This document shows, in pieces, positions 20,790 to 48,230 of a stretch of DNA of 64,000 bases; the first letter of the stretch is position 1, and each line of letters begins with the position of its first letter. This DNA comes from Micropterix aruncella. Lineage: Eukaryota; Arthropoda; Insecta; Lepidoptera; Micropterigidae. The notes below the pieces were generated by a model. It was not told the DNA's origin. It saw only the letters and a program-made list of their open reading frames with translations, and made no database searches. Made by a program: the position numbers and the translations under genes. Where the stretch lies: contig OX155963.1 of the NCBI GenBank assembly GCA_944548615.1, forward strand, positions 19,896,261-19,960,260, in the 5' to 3' direction.

Positions 20790-23304
20790 CTAATAAAGAG
20801 AAAATATTATTTTGTTCATCTCTGTGCATGCGATTACCGTCCGAGATGGAGTCCAAGTATAAGTTAAGCAGCAAAGACGATACCTCCTCATGTGACATTA
20901 TCTACTGATACTTCGAATCACGTTTAAAGTAGATTTTAACAGATTTTAAACAGGAAGGGGATTTCGAGTACCATATTGGATTTCCCCCATTTTTAACCTA
21001 CAATGATAATATATATATATATATATATATTATTTAAATTATTTTCACCTACTTGCTAACCTTTGGGGTAGGGAAAATAAAAAAAGTCACATACGCATTA
21101 CATGCACAAGGACTCATTGCTCTCTCCTCCCAATTTACTAGCTTCATGGTCTTAGCACAACTTAATGTGTGTTTCCTAATGATACATTGTAAAATTCAAC
21201 TTACCAAGCAACTTCAAATATTATAAAAAAAAATTAATTGATGCAAAAAATATGCGTAGGTACATTAAAAAAGAAGCATAGCTAGTTGCCCTATAACCCT
21301 ATGTCACTAACTTAAAATGAATCTTTGTTCATATATTAGTAACCCACCATTTTCGTAAAGGCGTACAGCCTCCGCCGTATACGGAATCAGCAATCGGTTC
21401 ACGACGAATCCGGGTGTGTCTTTGCAAGTTATGCAAACTTTCCCTACTGCTGCGCCCCACTCCATCATCGATTGGTAAGTCTTCTCCGACGTCTCCGGGA
21501 TCCGCACCACCTCCAGCAGTTTCATCACGGGGACCGGATTAAAGAAATGCAGACCGCCGAATCTATCTTTGCGTTGAACGCGAGCCGCTATTTCCCCGAT
21601 CGGCAGGGATGATGTGTTTGAAGCAAAGATTGTCGCCTCGGCTGCAATCTAAAAATATTGTTGTTTTGTTGTTGAATAGGATAATAAATTATATAAAAAA
21701 ACACATGGTGGTAGTAGGAATAAAGTGTAAGTAGGAATAAAGTGTAAGTTATGGTGGAATAAAAAACGGAAAACATATATATAGATGAACGCTGAACACA
21801 ATCCTTTTTTGTTGGTCAGTCGTGTAAAAATCATGGAATTGTAATTCCAAGGAGAAAAAGTTTAAAAAACCCCTCACGTTGCGAGGTAAAAACTCACCTA
21901 TCACTTTTGCGCGCGACATATTCGCGCAAAAAATCGACGCGAGTCAACGGCCTTGAGAAAAACGATCATAACTTATAAACCACTAATCGGATTAAAAAAA
22001 GATAAATAGAAAAATGATCGCATTGAAATTTGACATATAAAACATTATAACCTTATCTCGTAAAACAATTAAGATAATAATGAATAAATATTACAAAATT
22101 GGCAAACTGAAAAAACTCGCCTATAAAATCATTTCGATTTTTTTGTAAATACAGTTTTTGTAAATATCAAAAATTGTAAATACAGTTATGTTCTTTATTA
22201 AATGCTTTACCAAAGCGATATTTTTTTTTTACTTATTTGCATACAAAAATACGGAAAAAATATTTATTTATTCAGCCAAGAAAAATTGTATGTATTCTTG
22301 TAAAAAAAAATTTTTACTTGTTGATTCTACTAATAGTATAATTTTTGTTTACAAGATAGTCTGCTTAAAAGGTGGTTTGTTTATCCTGTTTTGTTTATTT
22401 CCTTGTCTATTCTACACGGTCATCAGAGAACTATATGGTAATCACTAATCAGAATGTTTGACGTCCCAAAGGTGGCCCAAAAAGTGTAAAGGAGACCCTG
22501 AGATTTCGACGGCCTAAGGGCCCTCTACAGGGGGGTTGTCCGGCACTGCACTTATTTATAGACATAGAGCAAAGATCGGTTAATATTTCGGGTCAACAAA
22601 AAATAAAAATTACATACAAAAAAAAGGTTATTTTAAATTCACTTTTATTTTAAATTCACCAGATTATTTTTAATAAAAACTAACTTAACCTATCGCCATA
22701 GAGGTGTTTACATATTATTTTTAAAAAAAACCAACAACCTACTGAAATTTATGGGTTTGACGCTTCTCTGAATCCCTATATCTCGCTTATTTATTGAAAC
22801 CGAATAAAGATTACTGAAGATTCTTAATCAGTGTGTTGAATATAGTCGGGCGACGTTAAAAAATCAACAATGTAGAACAGGTTCCCATAATGCAGTAATA
22901 CCCAATGTACTTACTTTATCAATCTTTTCGAACATTTCTTGCTTAATCTTCAAATTCTCGATGATTGCTTCGATTACTAAATCGGTGTCTTTAACCGCCT
23001 CTTCCAAATTCGTCGAAGTGTGCACTCTCGCCATTGCACTAGAGACAAAGTGATCTATACTGTCCTTTTGATCTTTGTGAAGCTTCTTGGCGACTCGCAG
23101 TAAACTGTTTTGTATAGACATTTTAGATTTGCTTAATAGATCTTCGTTGACGTCGACCAGAGTCACTTTCTGACCGGCTTGCGCTGTGACCTGGGCTATC
23201 CCAGATCCCATCAGCCCCCCACCAATAACTGTAACCCTTTTGATTGCGTTCTGCATTCTAGCAGAAGTAGAGAAACTCCTTAAAACCACAGAAGATTGAT
23301 TCAT
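20545..23304 (-). CDS. HADH: HADH copy C, intact 3-hydroxyacyl-CoA dehydrogenase
   Basis: Mitochondrial matrix enzyme that oxidises L-3-hydroxyacyl-CoA to 3-ketoacyl-CoA with NAD+. Exons 23304-22915, 21648-21348 and 20789-20545 join to 312 codons (311 aa plus stop), the usual family length. Residues about 1-20 ([20 protein letters not shown]) look like a presequence. [15 protein letters not shown] (about 24-38) is the NAD loop. Exon 2 carries [12 protein letters not shown] and [16 protein letters not shown] with the catalytic His and Glu. Exon 3 gives [18 protein letters not shown] and [11 protein letters not shown]. All donors and acceptors are canonical. Nearest relative is copy B. Shared intron sequence with copy A shows tandem descent. 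This is the only copy complete within the window. Confidence 0.95.
21008..21030. repeat. (AT)n microsatellite in HADH-C intron 2
   Basis: A pure AT dinucleotide run of about 11 units. Confidence 0.9.
21348..21648 (-). CDS. HADH: HADH-C exon 2
   Basis: [16 protein letters not shown] to RLYENG. Keeps the Lys codon in VMKLLEV that is a stop in copy B. Donor G|GTGGGT. Confidence 0.94.
22915..23304 (-). CDS. HADH: HADH-C exon 1
   Basis: 130 codons. Start ATG at 23304-23302, donor AAA|GTAAGT. Intron-free where copy A has an intron after GIAQ. Confidence 0.94.
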
Positions 23305-23746
23305 GTCGACCTAACCTGTCAGATTCGTGACACGGAATCACCAGGAATCACCACGGAATGACATTTATAAACAAACAAGTTGATAAAAAACAAGTTTTTG
23401 CTCTTAAAATTACTTTTTTATTGCTTCTTCATGTAGAAATTGGATCCCTAATATTGATTTCATGAACATTAAAATAAAAGGTCATATAATTTTATAAATT
23501 TTAATAACTGTTGTTTTTTTTTGAGCAAATTTTTAGGTGGTAAATTTTAGAAAAAAATAAGAGGGAACAGCTTGGTGTGTCCAGTTGTAACAAAAATGAC
23601 TTTTTGTGGATTTGGGCACGTTATTTCTATGGTTTTTTTAGATTTTCAGAATTATTCCTCTGGTTCTGTTTAATAATAATGATACTTTCTTCAAAACGAA
23701 ATTTCCAACCTATAAAAACATTTGACAGTTCGACTGTTGAATCATA

Positions 23747-24212
23747 TTATCGGACGCGTCCGTAAGCCGCGGCTTAAGGGGCGAACACACTCTCGGACGC
23801 GTCCGCTGCCGCGGGCGCGATCTGTGTAATAATTTTCTATTGAGCCGTGCACATTATCGGACGTCAGTCGCGGACGCGACCTCGAGGCTTCGGACGTCCG
23901 ATAGAGATGTGGCAAGCCACGTCCTAAAAGACTGCATACTGTCCATGAGCCGCGGCAGCGGATATTAGGGGCAATCATATTATCGGACACGTCCGTAAAG
24001 GGGCGAACACACTATCGGACGCGTCCGTTAGCCGCGGCTTATGGGCGCGATCTGTGTAATGAATTTCTATTGAGCCGTCCACATTTCGGACGTCAGTCGC
24101 GGACGCGACCGCTTCGGACGTCCGATAGAGATCTGGCAAGCCACGTCCCAAACGACTGTGCATACCGTCCATAAGCCGCGGCAGCGGACGCGTGTGTTAG
24201 TGTGTTCGCCCC
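23747..24212. repeat. GC-rich palindromic element, tandemly duplicated
   Basis: Two copies of about 233 bp (23747-23979 and 23980-24212), each with TCGGACGCGTCCG palindromes, AGCCGCGGCTTA and TCTATTGAGCCGT. Outer ends GGGGCGAACACACT (23778 and 24002) and AGTGTGTTCGCCCC (24199-24212) are inverted. CpG-dense, about 450 bp upstream of HADH-C. Probably a MITE inserted into or duplicated beside itself. Confidence 0.7.
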
Positions 24213-24214
24213 AT

Positions 24215-24459
24215 AAGTCTGTGCTGATATGTCAATGTGTCAATATTGCAATGATAAAATATATTAAAATCACATTAGCAAATTTTAAATAAATAATAAA
24301 TCAATGCATAAAATAGAAAAAAATATTGCTTTAGACAAGTCTGTGCTGATATGTCAATGTGTCAATATTGTAATGATAAAATATATTAAAATCACATTAG
24401 TAAATTTTAAATAAATAATAAAGCAATGCATAAAATTGAAAAAAAATATTGCTTTAGAC
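24215..24459. repeat. 122-bp direct tandem duplication
   Basis: AAGTCTGTGCTGATATGTCA begins at 24215 and again at 24337. The copies differ at only a few bases, so it is recent. Confidence 0.9.
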
Positions 24460-26887
24460 TAGTACGTGAGAGAAACACTGATTATGCAAATCAGTCAATT
24501 TGTTAATTAATACCTATTAGCAATGTAAGGCTTTTAAATTGTATATATTTGAATGGAAAATTGTTGATTGTTTTTCAAGTGATGAATGAAGGGTTTTTTA
24601 TCTACCAAGAATAATCTGCAGAGCTGATGAAAAAGTGTTATTCTACTTATTAGCAACTTATGAACGTATATTGAACCCTTGATTATCTAGGGTATTATGT
24701 AGATTGCTCAGTGCCATACTATTGATTAATCTTTTCTAATGTTCAGTAGTCCAATATATGGCGTTCCGAACAAGCCTATGCGGTATCACTCTATATAATC
24801 AATGATTCTTTAATATAATAAAATAAAATTATATATAATAAAATAAAATAATATAATAAAAAGTAATAATGCAGTTTTTCATTACCCTAAAATCCGTACT
24901 GTTACTCTCTGTAGCATCATGTTTTTTGCAGTAGGTATTTACGTCAGGCTAAATTCTACTCTTGGGGGGTAGGTCTACCTTTAATCATAAGAATTTATTC
25001 TACACTGAGTAAGTATCTCTTATCTCAGCTTTATAGGTCATTTCGCTTTATAAAGAATCGTCAGATTATTCTTTTGAACGCTAATTGAAATAAATTCATC
25101 ATGAAAAACCTTGAAAAATCACTCAGTTCAAATTACTCTCAAATTTTTTCATGAATTCCTCAGAGATCAGCACGTATCCAGGGAAGAGGGATAGATAGAA
25201 TTTATCTCTCTTTCTGAAGTCCAGCGTATTTTCATTTCATCATTGTTTCCACGAATGTCCCCCTTGGATACAGTCCTGTTAGAGATTACCTAATTACGTC
25301 ACGGCAAAATAAAATAAAACATATGGATCCATTTTTTAAACTAATATCATTTTATTCATCGTGAGACACTTGATTAATTATTACTGCGCTATTTCATATT
25401 TTGGTATCAAAGGACACAGTATACGAAATACAACGGTACAATAAAAGAAATTACAATTACGGGAAAAAGGTTGTTTTCCGCTTCTTAATAACTAGGCGTT
25501 AATGGCGTGGCTATGACGTAGCGAGTAAATTCATTAGTTACATTTTTTTGTTTGTGTATATAATAAGACTACCACACTAGATGAACTTGAAAATATTGTC
25601 TATGCTATTTTGACCGGACACCGAAACGACGGCTCCCCCAAATATTTACAAATGTTTTACAGAATTGAAGTGTCGCTTAGAATTACGATAAGAATATTTT
25701 TAGGAAAAGTGGAAGGCCGAGTCTGAGCAAGGAAAATATATAAAAAAAATAATCTATAAAATACGTACATACCTACTTTGTAAAACAAACAAATCACGTG
25801 ATTGACAAAATAAAATAAAACTATGAAGAAATATAACATATTTAAAAAAATAATTAATAAAATTAATAAAAGAAACGAATTGATTTCATAATTAATTCCA
25901 GAAAAATATGTCGATCTTTTTTTATAACCTTAAAGACATGACGGATTGGTTCAGTCTTGTTGTGTGTACCCATTTAAAAGTAAGACTTCACCGTAAAATA
26001 TGTAAGCAACGTGTCAAATTTCGGGATTGAATGTTTTATAAATTAAGGCTAAGTAATGCTCGACATTGGAACGTATCGAATTGCTCACAAAATATTTTTT
26101 TTAATATGGTGCAATTTTATTTGTTTTTTTTTACACAGAAAGGTTTTTGAAAAAAAAACGGCTACAAAGCTATGGGTTTTATTTAAATAAATACAAAATA
26201 TATACCCTTCTGTAAATTTAGTGATTATGTACACTAATTTCAGATTTATTCAGAGGTGAAAAAGACAGTATTCCTACTATTTTATTCACAGCTACAAGCA
26301 AAGTCGCTTCAATTATTCTAATTTATTTCTAATCATTATTCTAAAACACGACCTAGCTTATATTGCAACATTCACTAAAAAAATAATAAAAAATGCAGTG
26401 ATTATAATTTATGATTAAATATATCAAATAAAATTGACACAACAAATGAGGTATGATTGTAACGTAACCGTTAATTAAAAAACATAAAACGCTGTAGTAT
26501 CCAGCGCCAACAATCTGTTTAAAACTGGGCACACTATTCAAACCTAAGCGTTTATATTTGTACTTATTTCCTAGTAATGATATTATGGAAGAAAATGTAC
26601 CTATTTACAATTGATGAATTGTTATTACTCAATCGATTGACAGATGTTTATCATAGTATACAAAGCGTACAAATCCAGTTTATCCTAATAGCTAATCGTT
26701 CTCTAGTTGTAGACTAATCTTGCGGAGAATGTTTTAATATATTTACAAAGAAAACTCGTAACACCATTGCACTCCCTCGGAACCGTCATCGTAACAGCTA
26801 CAGACACACGTATATTGCTTTGAATCACAGGATGTGATCGAGTCATTTTATTAATAGAAAAGAAGTTACTATTAAACATTAAAGGCA
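24460..26887. other. AT-rich spacer between HADH-C and JNK
   Basis: No exon recognised. Contains fragments resembling 15620-15760 and 19555-19750, and AT-rich low-complexity stretches near 24800. The sequence around 26320 holds TTTATT, a possible distal poly(A) signal for JNK on minus. Confidence 0.35.
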
Positions 26888-27283
26888 ATTTTAATTCGAA
26901 ACATTATGCAAAGATAGAGTATAAGGAATTTAATGTTTTTATGAATCCGGGTGTGAAAATGTGTTATCACTAACATAAATGGGAGCGGGTTTAAAATCTC
27001 CTGATTTATCGGTCACTCGCAATTTCAATTCAAAACATTATCCAAAGATAAAGTATATGGAATTTAATGTTTTTATGTATTTGGGTGTGAAAATGTGTTA
27101 TCACAAACATAAGGGTTTAAAATCTCCTAATTTATCGGTGACTCGCAATTTTAATTGTTAACATTATGCAAAGATAGAGTATAAGGAATTAAATATTTTA
27201 TGTATCCGGGTGCAAAAATGAGTTATCACAAACATAAATGGGGGCGGGTTTAAAATCTCCCGATTTATCGGTCACTCCTTTAG
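26888..27283. repeat. Three-unit minisatellite in the JNK 3' region
   Basis: Units of about 126-133 bp starting near 26888, 27019 and 27145. Each has CAATTTTAATT, ACATTATGCAAAGATAGAGT, TGTGTTATCACAAACATAA and AAAATCTCCTGATTTATCGG. It lies 80-470 bp beyond the JNK stop, so it may be within the 3' UTR. Confidence 0.8.
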
Positions 27284-27361
27284 AAGGGAGCTACGGACAC
27301 TCATTATTTATAAGGGCTAAGCTATCGTAGGTCGGAGATAATAGGTGTTGCGAAGGCCAGC

Positions 27362-41985
<14,624 letters not shown>

Positions 41986-42204
41986 TTAAGGAAATATGTA
42001 AAGTTCGACAATATGATACAGCTGGCAAGCTCAGAGACGTTCGGTCCCTGCCCACATTATTAGACGCACCATGCGTTTTCTGTACTAATAAGCAGTTTTC
42101 AATATTGTGATACTATAATACATTACTTACAATACAGTGTTTATAGTTGATACAAGAAAATTATTGGATTGATTATATTTCCATTTTGTTATTACAGTTT
42201 TAAA

Positions 42205-42376
42205 AATAAAATACAAACGGCTAAAAATCGGGCCCATCATATATAATTTTTACACTTCTGGGAGGTGAAGGGTGGATTCCGGACTAACGACCGGCGGTGG
42301 TAGGTTTAGGACATCTGTCTTGCCACATGTGAGCGTTCATTTTACCACCCATTCACTCCCCCTTCGAAACCACAGA
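42205..42376 (-). mobile_element. RLE-class LINE extreme 3' end
   Basis: Minus match to the RLE LINE tail (TACAAACGGCTAAAAATCGG ... CATTCACTCCCCCTTCGAA). Only about 170 bp survive. Confidence 0.65.
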
Positions 42377-44860
42377 ATAATGATGTTTTAATCGTAATCA
42401 GTTTTACCAAAATCAGATTCCAAAATCATCCAAATAAACAAAACTTTGAATGTGTATAACTCCTATACGCCATGGATTGATGAGTTGAACTTTTATAATG
42501 TTACTTCTATACATTAGCACAATTAAATAATATCATGTCTCTATTTGTTACACTCTGTGTACACCTTCCATACAAAAATGCAAATGGACTTTTATAATTT
42601 AAGTAAACAACAGAATATTTTGATTAATAATTATTACAAATAAGAAGTAAGCAATGTAATAAACTTTGACAATATTGAAAACTGCATATTTATAAAGAAA
42701 ATGGTGGGATTAATAATATGGCCAGGGTCTGTATTTTGATGCAATTTTTTTGACTTCAAAGATCAGAATATTTAAACTGGCTCCCCAACTAATAACAAAG
42801 ACTGGTAAAAATAGGGATTTCAAGAATTAAACCTCACCTGCTCAAAACGTAAGTCCTGGGGAAGTATATACTTCCTCCAAAGGCACACTCGTCGACAGAT
42901 CACTGGTTAATTAAATAGCAATTTCACTATATACTTCTATGTATTTCACTACAGGAGCTTCTTGGAAGACTAGAATTGCCACTTAATCTTTACAAGGTAC
43001 TTATTGTCCGTTTGTTGCTGTCGACTCGGCGAACGCTGAGATGATCGTCTGCAGAAGAAAGAGAAGACAAAATTAGGTAATGTTTTGTATCCAAACTTAC
43101 ACAGTAATTAGTAAAATGTAAATATGAGCAGAATGATACCATATTAAATATTAATATGTATTTTGATTGTATTTTTTCTGGCTCAGTAGGTATCAGTTTG
43201 TCACTTTATTATTATTGTTTCGATTTTTATTTATTTATTCGATAATAGTTTTAATGACACATAAATATTATAATATAATCTTATTGTAATTTCATTCTAG
43301 CTCTAAATTTGTCAACCCGTAGATAACCTAATAATTCCATGATAACATTTAAATTTAAACACGAACTGACATTTTACTTAATATGCAGTAATGTAAATTT
43401 ACTATAATAATTTCTACATAATAGTCCTAATTATAATTGTTATTCTTGTTAATACGTCTAAGCCTTATTTTTTTCGGATTTGTTTTCCTTCAACTTGCGA
43501 AGTGAGAATATCTTCAATTATAGTAAAATAAATATTGTACACCTTATAGGTAAACTGTACAGCAAATAGAACAGTACCTTTCCATTTTGTACGACCTACT
43601 TACAGTTCACAATAAAAACATTATTATTATTATTAATTATATTGTTAGTATTTTAAAACCTATTTTGTATATTATTATATTTTCTTTTATAGCTCTGAAT
43701 AAGACTTAAATTTATATTTTTTGACTACCGATGATTTTATTTTTAATTTTAACTACGTTTTAATATTTTTAGAAACACTTTTTAAGATCATGTTGGAAGA
43801 ATGATTTAAATATTTATTAATTTGAAATACTCTCGACTATTTAAAACTATTATAGTTCTTTATTTTTCTAAATGATATTTCATCACTTCATGAACACCTT
43901 ATAAGTCCTAACTTGATTACGTTTTCCTTTAAATTAAAACCAAATGTATGCATGCTCAGGTAAAACGATTTTCTGGTACGACTACCTTAGTACAGGCTTA
44001 GGCCTAATTAGGCGGCGTTGACGTAGTAATCAAGATGCTGCGGCGTGCTTTCTTTATTGCTACTGGTCCAAGAACGAATAATTTGTAATGTTGCAGTAAT
44101 GTGTAGGTATCTCACGCTTTCTGATTATGGTTGCTGATTTAATCATGTTAAATCAGGCAACAATTCTACGCAGTGTTATTTTTCGGGCATTTTAAAAATT
44201 TGTTATTATTGTGATGAGCATTTCGCTAAAAAAACTTATATTTCGTCACCATTAAAACTGGATAACTCGAAAATTAGCAGGATAAGTAAGCCTGAAGATG
44301 TAAACATGTTAATGCGGTAGTATCTACAAACAAGATAAATAAACGTAGGTTATTATCTAATATATCTAGGTAGTTAACTGAAGCCCCCCCCCCCACCAGT
44401 TTTAATACTAAAACTCGATATGTTCCACTTATTTAGTTTAAAATCGCAGCACTGAGTCTCTCGTAGCGCTGTCTAGATGGCCCAAAAACTAGACAATTTC
44501 ATTTACCTAGTTTTAACGCGCAAAAAACTATGCCTTACAAAGTTGACAACTGCCAGACGCAAATAGAAGACTTTTTTTATTTTTATTTTTATTCCGATTT
44601 CCCCCCAGTTTTCATAAATACTCCCGTTAAACGATTTCATGGGAGGAGAGTAGGATATATGGATAAGATACATAAGGTATAGGGTTTCAAAGGGACAACA
44701 ATTTGAATATGTGGATGAGTTCATATTAAAAAAAAAACTTAAAACGCTTTTGTCTCAAAACTACTAGTTATCAAATTGTAATTGTAAGGTGGCGATTTGG
44801 TTTTCACAATGAAAGTTTCACATTGTTTTACAGAGCAGATGAAAATACTCTAAATACTAT
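42377..44860. other. AT-rich DNA upstream of JNK exon 1
   Basis: No ORF of interest. An (ATT)n run near 43620-43640 after CAATAAAAACA may be a LINE tail. JNK has an acceptor at 41963, so a noncoding first exon lies somewhere to the right, but I cannot place it. Confidence 0.35.
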
Positions 44861-46772
44861 TTAACCCTTTCGATCCGGCAATACTGTGTCGCTTCAGGGC
44901 TGAAAATAAATTGAAGTAATAGGCATTATTGCCTTACATTTAATAAAGGGCAGTAGTGTAAAGGGTCCTGAAAAACTATTTTCAAAATTATTGTTTACTG
45001 AATAACGATTATTTCAGCATAGGTTTATATGACCCATCGATATCTATACCCACCTATAGTTTAAGTCTCATAAATCTTGATTAAAGGCCCATTAAATCAA
45101 TATTATATATTGAAAACATATGTTTTTTATTGAAAAGATACACAACACGCGAGAAAATTATTATTACACATTCACAGAAGTGGAACATTTTAGGCAAAAT
45201 TATATCTGACTTGCCTTAAAAGTAACAATACGAATGTACATAACATACACTTCAATGGACGAATAGGACATAATAAAAACTTACAAAAGGTCTGAAAGGA
45301 CAATACGTCCCTAATATTTTGAACAAGTAAATATTGACTAAATTACGTTAAAAACATGTTTGTAGTTTATGTTTATCCCCTGTGTAACAATATTAAAATA
45401 TCGTTCACCTGATTTACAAAGCAAAAACAATTGGTTTTTTTCTCTTTTTTGTTGCACAGTTGCGTTTCGTCTGCCGCTGCCGCTGCCGTTTCGATCGATG
45501 TCCGTCAATTTTCGCTAACTTGCATAAAGACCGCGCGGCAAGTCGAAACCTGATCGACTTTTTTGCGCAAAGCTAGGTTTACACAGGCTTAGTAGCTAAT
45601 GACAAGGGACTAATACCTTTCGTGTAAACATGCTGATTTAGCATGTTAGCGCTTAGTATTAGAGCTTAGTATTAGTGAAACTGCCAGTGCTAGTTAATAG
45701 AAGCCGATCCTATTCACTAAGCGACAAGTGGCTTTCCCAGCACAACATTACTAAGCACTTGTTGCTTGCTAAATCGTGTGAACAGCCGCGGCAAGGGTTA
45801 GTGACAAGTTGAAATGACATGGTAATACACGCGTTTCTCTGTTTACGTAGGTAACAATTGCTACGTTTATTTTGTGACTATGACTGCAGAAAGGTGGATT
45901 TCCGAATTAAGTAAAAAAATCATCCAGTAATTTAAATCCTTTTTATTATCCTAGAATTTAATATCGTCATAATATCCCCATAATTAAATGTATAATCCTA
46001 AAATTTAATTTTAAATCCATTAAAATTATGTTTGAATAGTGCTTTAACACACTGATCAAAACAAGTAATATTAAAACGAATAAAAAACAAGACTGCCGTT
46101 ACAGAAAGAGAACTATTGTATTTATAATTATTTTTATTGCGATTTTTTAATGAAATATTTGTGGTTTATGTATTTATCCATATGGATAGATGTATATTTC
46201 CGGAAAGTACTCAATCAGGCCCTTCATTTAAAACTAAACACTAAATATTTATGTTAATTTATTGACATTTGGACCATTATTTATTCGAAGTCCGGACATT
46301 TAAGGTTTACACTCGGGATGACATAACGGTTCTTACAATACCACACATTTCTAAATCGGTCTAAGCGTTTAGAAGTTATGGTGGAATAAACAAACGGAAT
46401 ACATACAACATAGTTGAACCCTGACCACATAACGCTTTTTTTGTTGGGCAGTCGTGTAATAACACGGCGGTGGTGTTCCATTTCGAACGGATGTCGTGCC
46501 ACGTGCTCTTTACCAACGTGTAACCGGTTACTTGTCGCGATCACTAAGCAGGTTAGCGATAAGTACTACTAAGTGACAAGTACTAAGCGACAAGTTACTA
46601 AGCCCGCGTAAACCTAGCATAAAGCGAATGCCCGGACGGGATGGGGACAATCTAATTATGCGTAAAACCTCGGTAGCCGTCACGAAAGAGATTTCGATGG
46701 CACTTAGTTTCCCAATAGTCTAACTTCGCCTGCATATGCATATATGCATACCTCCAGGTTCGAAAGGGTTAA
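44861..46772. mobile_element. 1.9-kb element with piggyBac-type ends, no transposase
   Basis: TTAACCCTTTCGATCC on the left and GGTTCGAAAGGGTTAA on the right are inverted and TTAA-bounded. No ORF resembling transposase is seen. A second inverted-end element (45571-46622) is nested inside. Confidence 0.6.
45571..46622. mobile_element. Nested TIR element, about 21-bp ends
   Basis: GCTAGGTTTACACAGGCTTAG versus the complement of CTAAGCCCGCGTAAACCTAGC. Subterminal regions are rich in TTAGTA/ACTAAG and AAGCGACAAG motifs. Superfamily and target duplication unclear. Confidence 0.6.
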
Positions 46773-46797
46773 ATAATATTGTTTTAAATATGTACTG

Positions 46798-47235
46798 CAC
46801 TGAGAAAAATATTGGGTTGATTCTTATTTATCATTTTGTATTACGGTTTTATACTGAATAACGACGTTTTAATAGAAATTTTGTTGAATTACAAAAAAAA
46901 AACGTTGAAACTCCATTACTCGATTATATGTATCAACCTTAAGGTTAATACGGAAATAACAGTATACTGTATTTCCATCATGATTCATGTGGCCGACTAA
47001 AAGAGTACATAACTACTATATGTTGTCATGTTAGAAGCGAGATCCCAAGGTCGCGACGTAATGAAATAACATTATATTTCAACATTACGCCCCGGTAACT
47101 ACCGTCACGCCAACACGGGTCATACGCGTCATGTTAATTCATACGTATGGACCACAGTCCAAGTTATATACGTAATCCTTATTGAAACATGCGTATTTCC
47201 GTGTATTACATGGTTATATTTTTCTCATAACTAAA
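46798..47235. mobile_element. MITE with CACTGAGAAAAATAT ends, copy 1
   Basis: Left end CACTGAGAAAAATATTGGG; right end the complement TATATTTTTCTCATA. Internal blocks such as GATTATATGTATCAAC and ATTCATACGTATGGACCACA appear reversed at 55060-55640. Confidence 0.65.
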
Positions 47236-47773
47236 CAAGAAAAGGACACAAAGGAAAAATTAAGTCGCGTGAGTTTTCGCGTCTTATGTACATGGTGTTA
47301 CGAAGAAAGGATGATTTAGTCAAGCCACGACATTAGGTAGGCTCAGTGCCGTGTTATTAGGAAATATTTCACGCGGACTCAATGGAAGCAGGCAAGCGTT
47401 ACTAATTTATGCGCTGTCGGATAGAGGCTTTGAAATATGCGGTCAGAGCTTGTAGTTTGGGCGAGTTTAGTTTGTCAAAGTAGGGGTGGCTCGTTGGAGC
47501 ACGTGGCGGATCTAGAATTTTCATCAGAGGAGCTTTATATTATCATTATCATCTTCATCATTGATATACAGAAGTGGCTCAGATGTACATGTTAGATTAG
47601 GTATTTCGTTTGTTCGCTTATTACTAATCAACATTACAGAAAAAAATCTGTTGTCGACCTAAGGGGCTCTCTAGACGATCAAGCATGCTTGTCAATCATC
47701 GCGTCGCGGGCTGGGAGAGATCATATACTTACCGCAGTAATTATGCAAACACATTTTTTAAATATTTACCAAA

Positions 47774-47876
47774 AGTGCCTAATTTTGTAGTTTATACCGG
47801 GGAGTGACGTTAATTAGACGTAATTGATTGATGACTGACGTGACTCCCTGGTATAAAACTACAAAATTAGGCATTT
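47774..47876. mobile_element. Foldback MITE, about 40-bp arms
   Basis: GTGCCTAATTTTGTAGTTTA at the left and the complement TAAAACTACAAAATTAGGCA at the right, with ACCGGGGAGTGACG/ACGTGACTCCCTGGT inside. Confidence 0.75.
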
Positions 47877-48049
47877 TTAGTCACCTCCCGACAGTGATTG
47901 TATCAAGTAGCTATGATAGCAAAAGTAGTATTTTTTTAGAATTTTGTAATGTTGCCGTGGTAATAAAATGATATTTTTCTAAAAATGATGTAGTATTTTC
48001 TTAAATACGTCGGTATTTCTTTTTTTGCGTCGCTTTTATACGAGATATT

Positions 48050-48230
48050 CCAATAAAAATTTCACAGCGTGATTTCGATCGAACAAGGCCTCTGTGTACC
48101 GAATTTCAAGTCTCCAACTGCAATATTTCGAGATTGAAGTATAACTAGCGCGCCCTTTGGTGGACTGATTTCAACTACAATCTTTTAAACTCTTGCCATG
48201 ACCGAATGATGCCTGCATGCCGAATTTAAG
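48050..48230 (+). repeat. Interspersed repeat family 1, partial
   Basis: GAACAAGGCCTCTGTGTACC, CAATATTTCGAGATTGAAG and GAATGATGCCTGCATGCCGA match the other copies. Confidence 0.6.

Noticed and set aside
20790..20898. Extension of HADH-C exon 3 upstream ([14 protein letters not shown]), also open in copy B
   Set aside because: A strong acceptor CTTTATTAG precedes the conserved residues and the extension has no counterpart in the HADH family. It is conserved only because the copies are recent duplicates.
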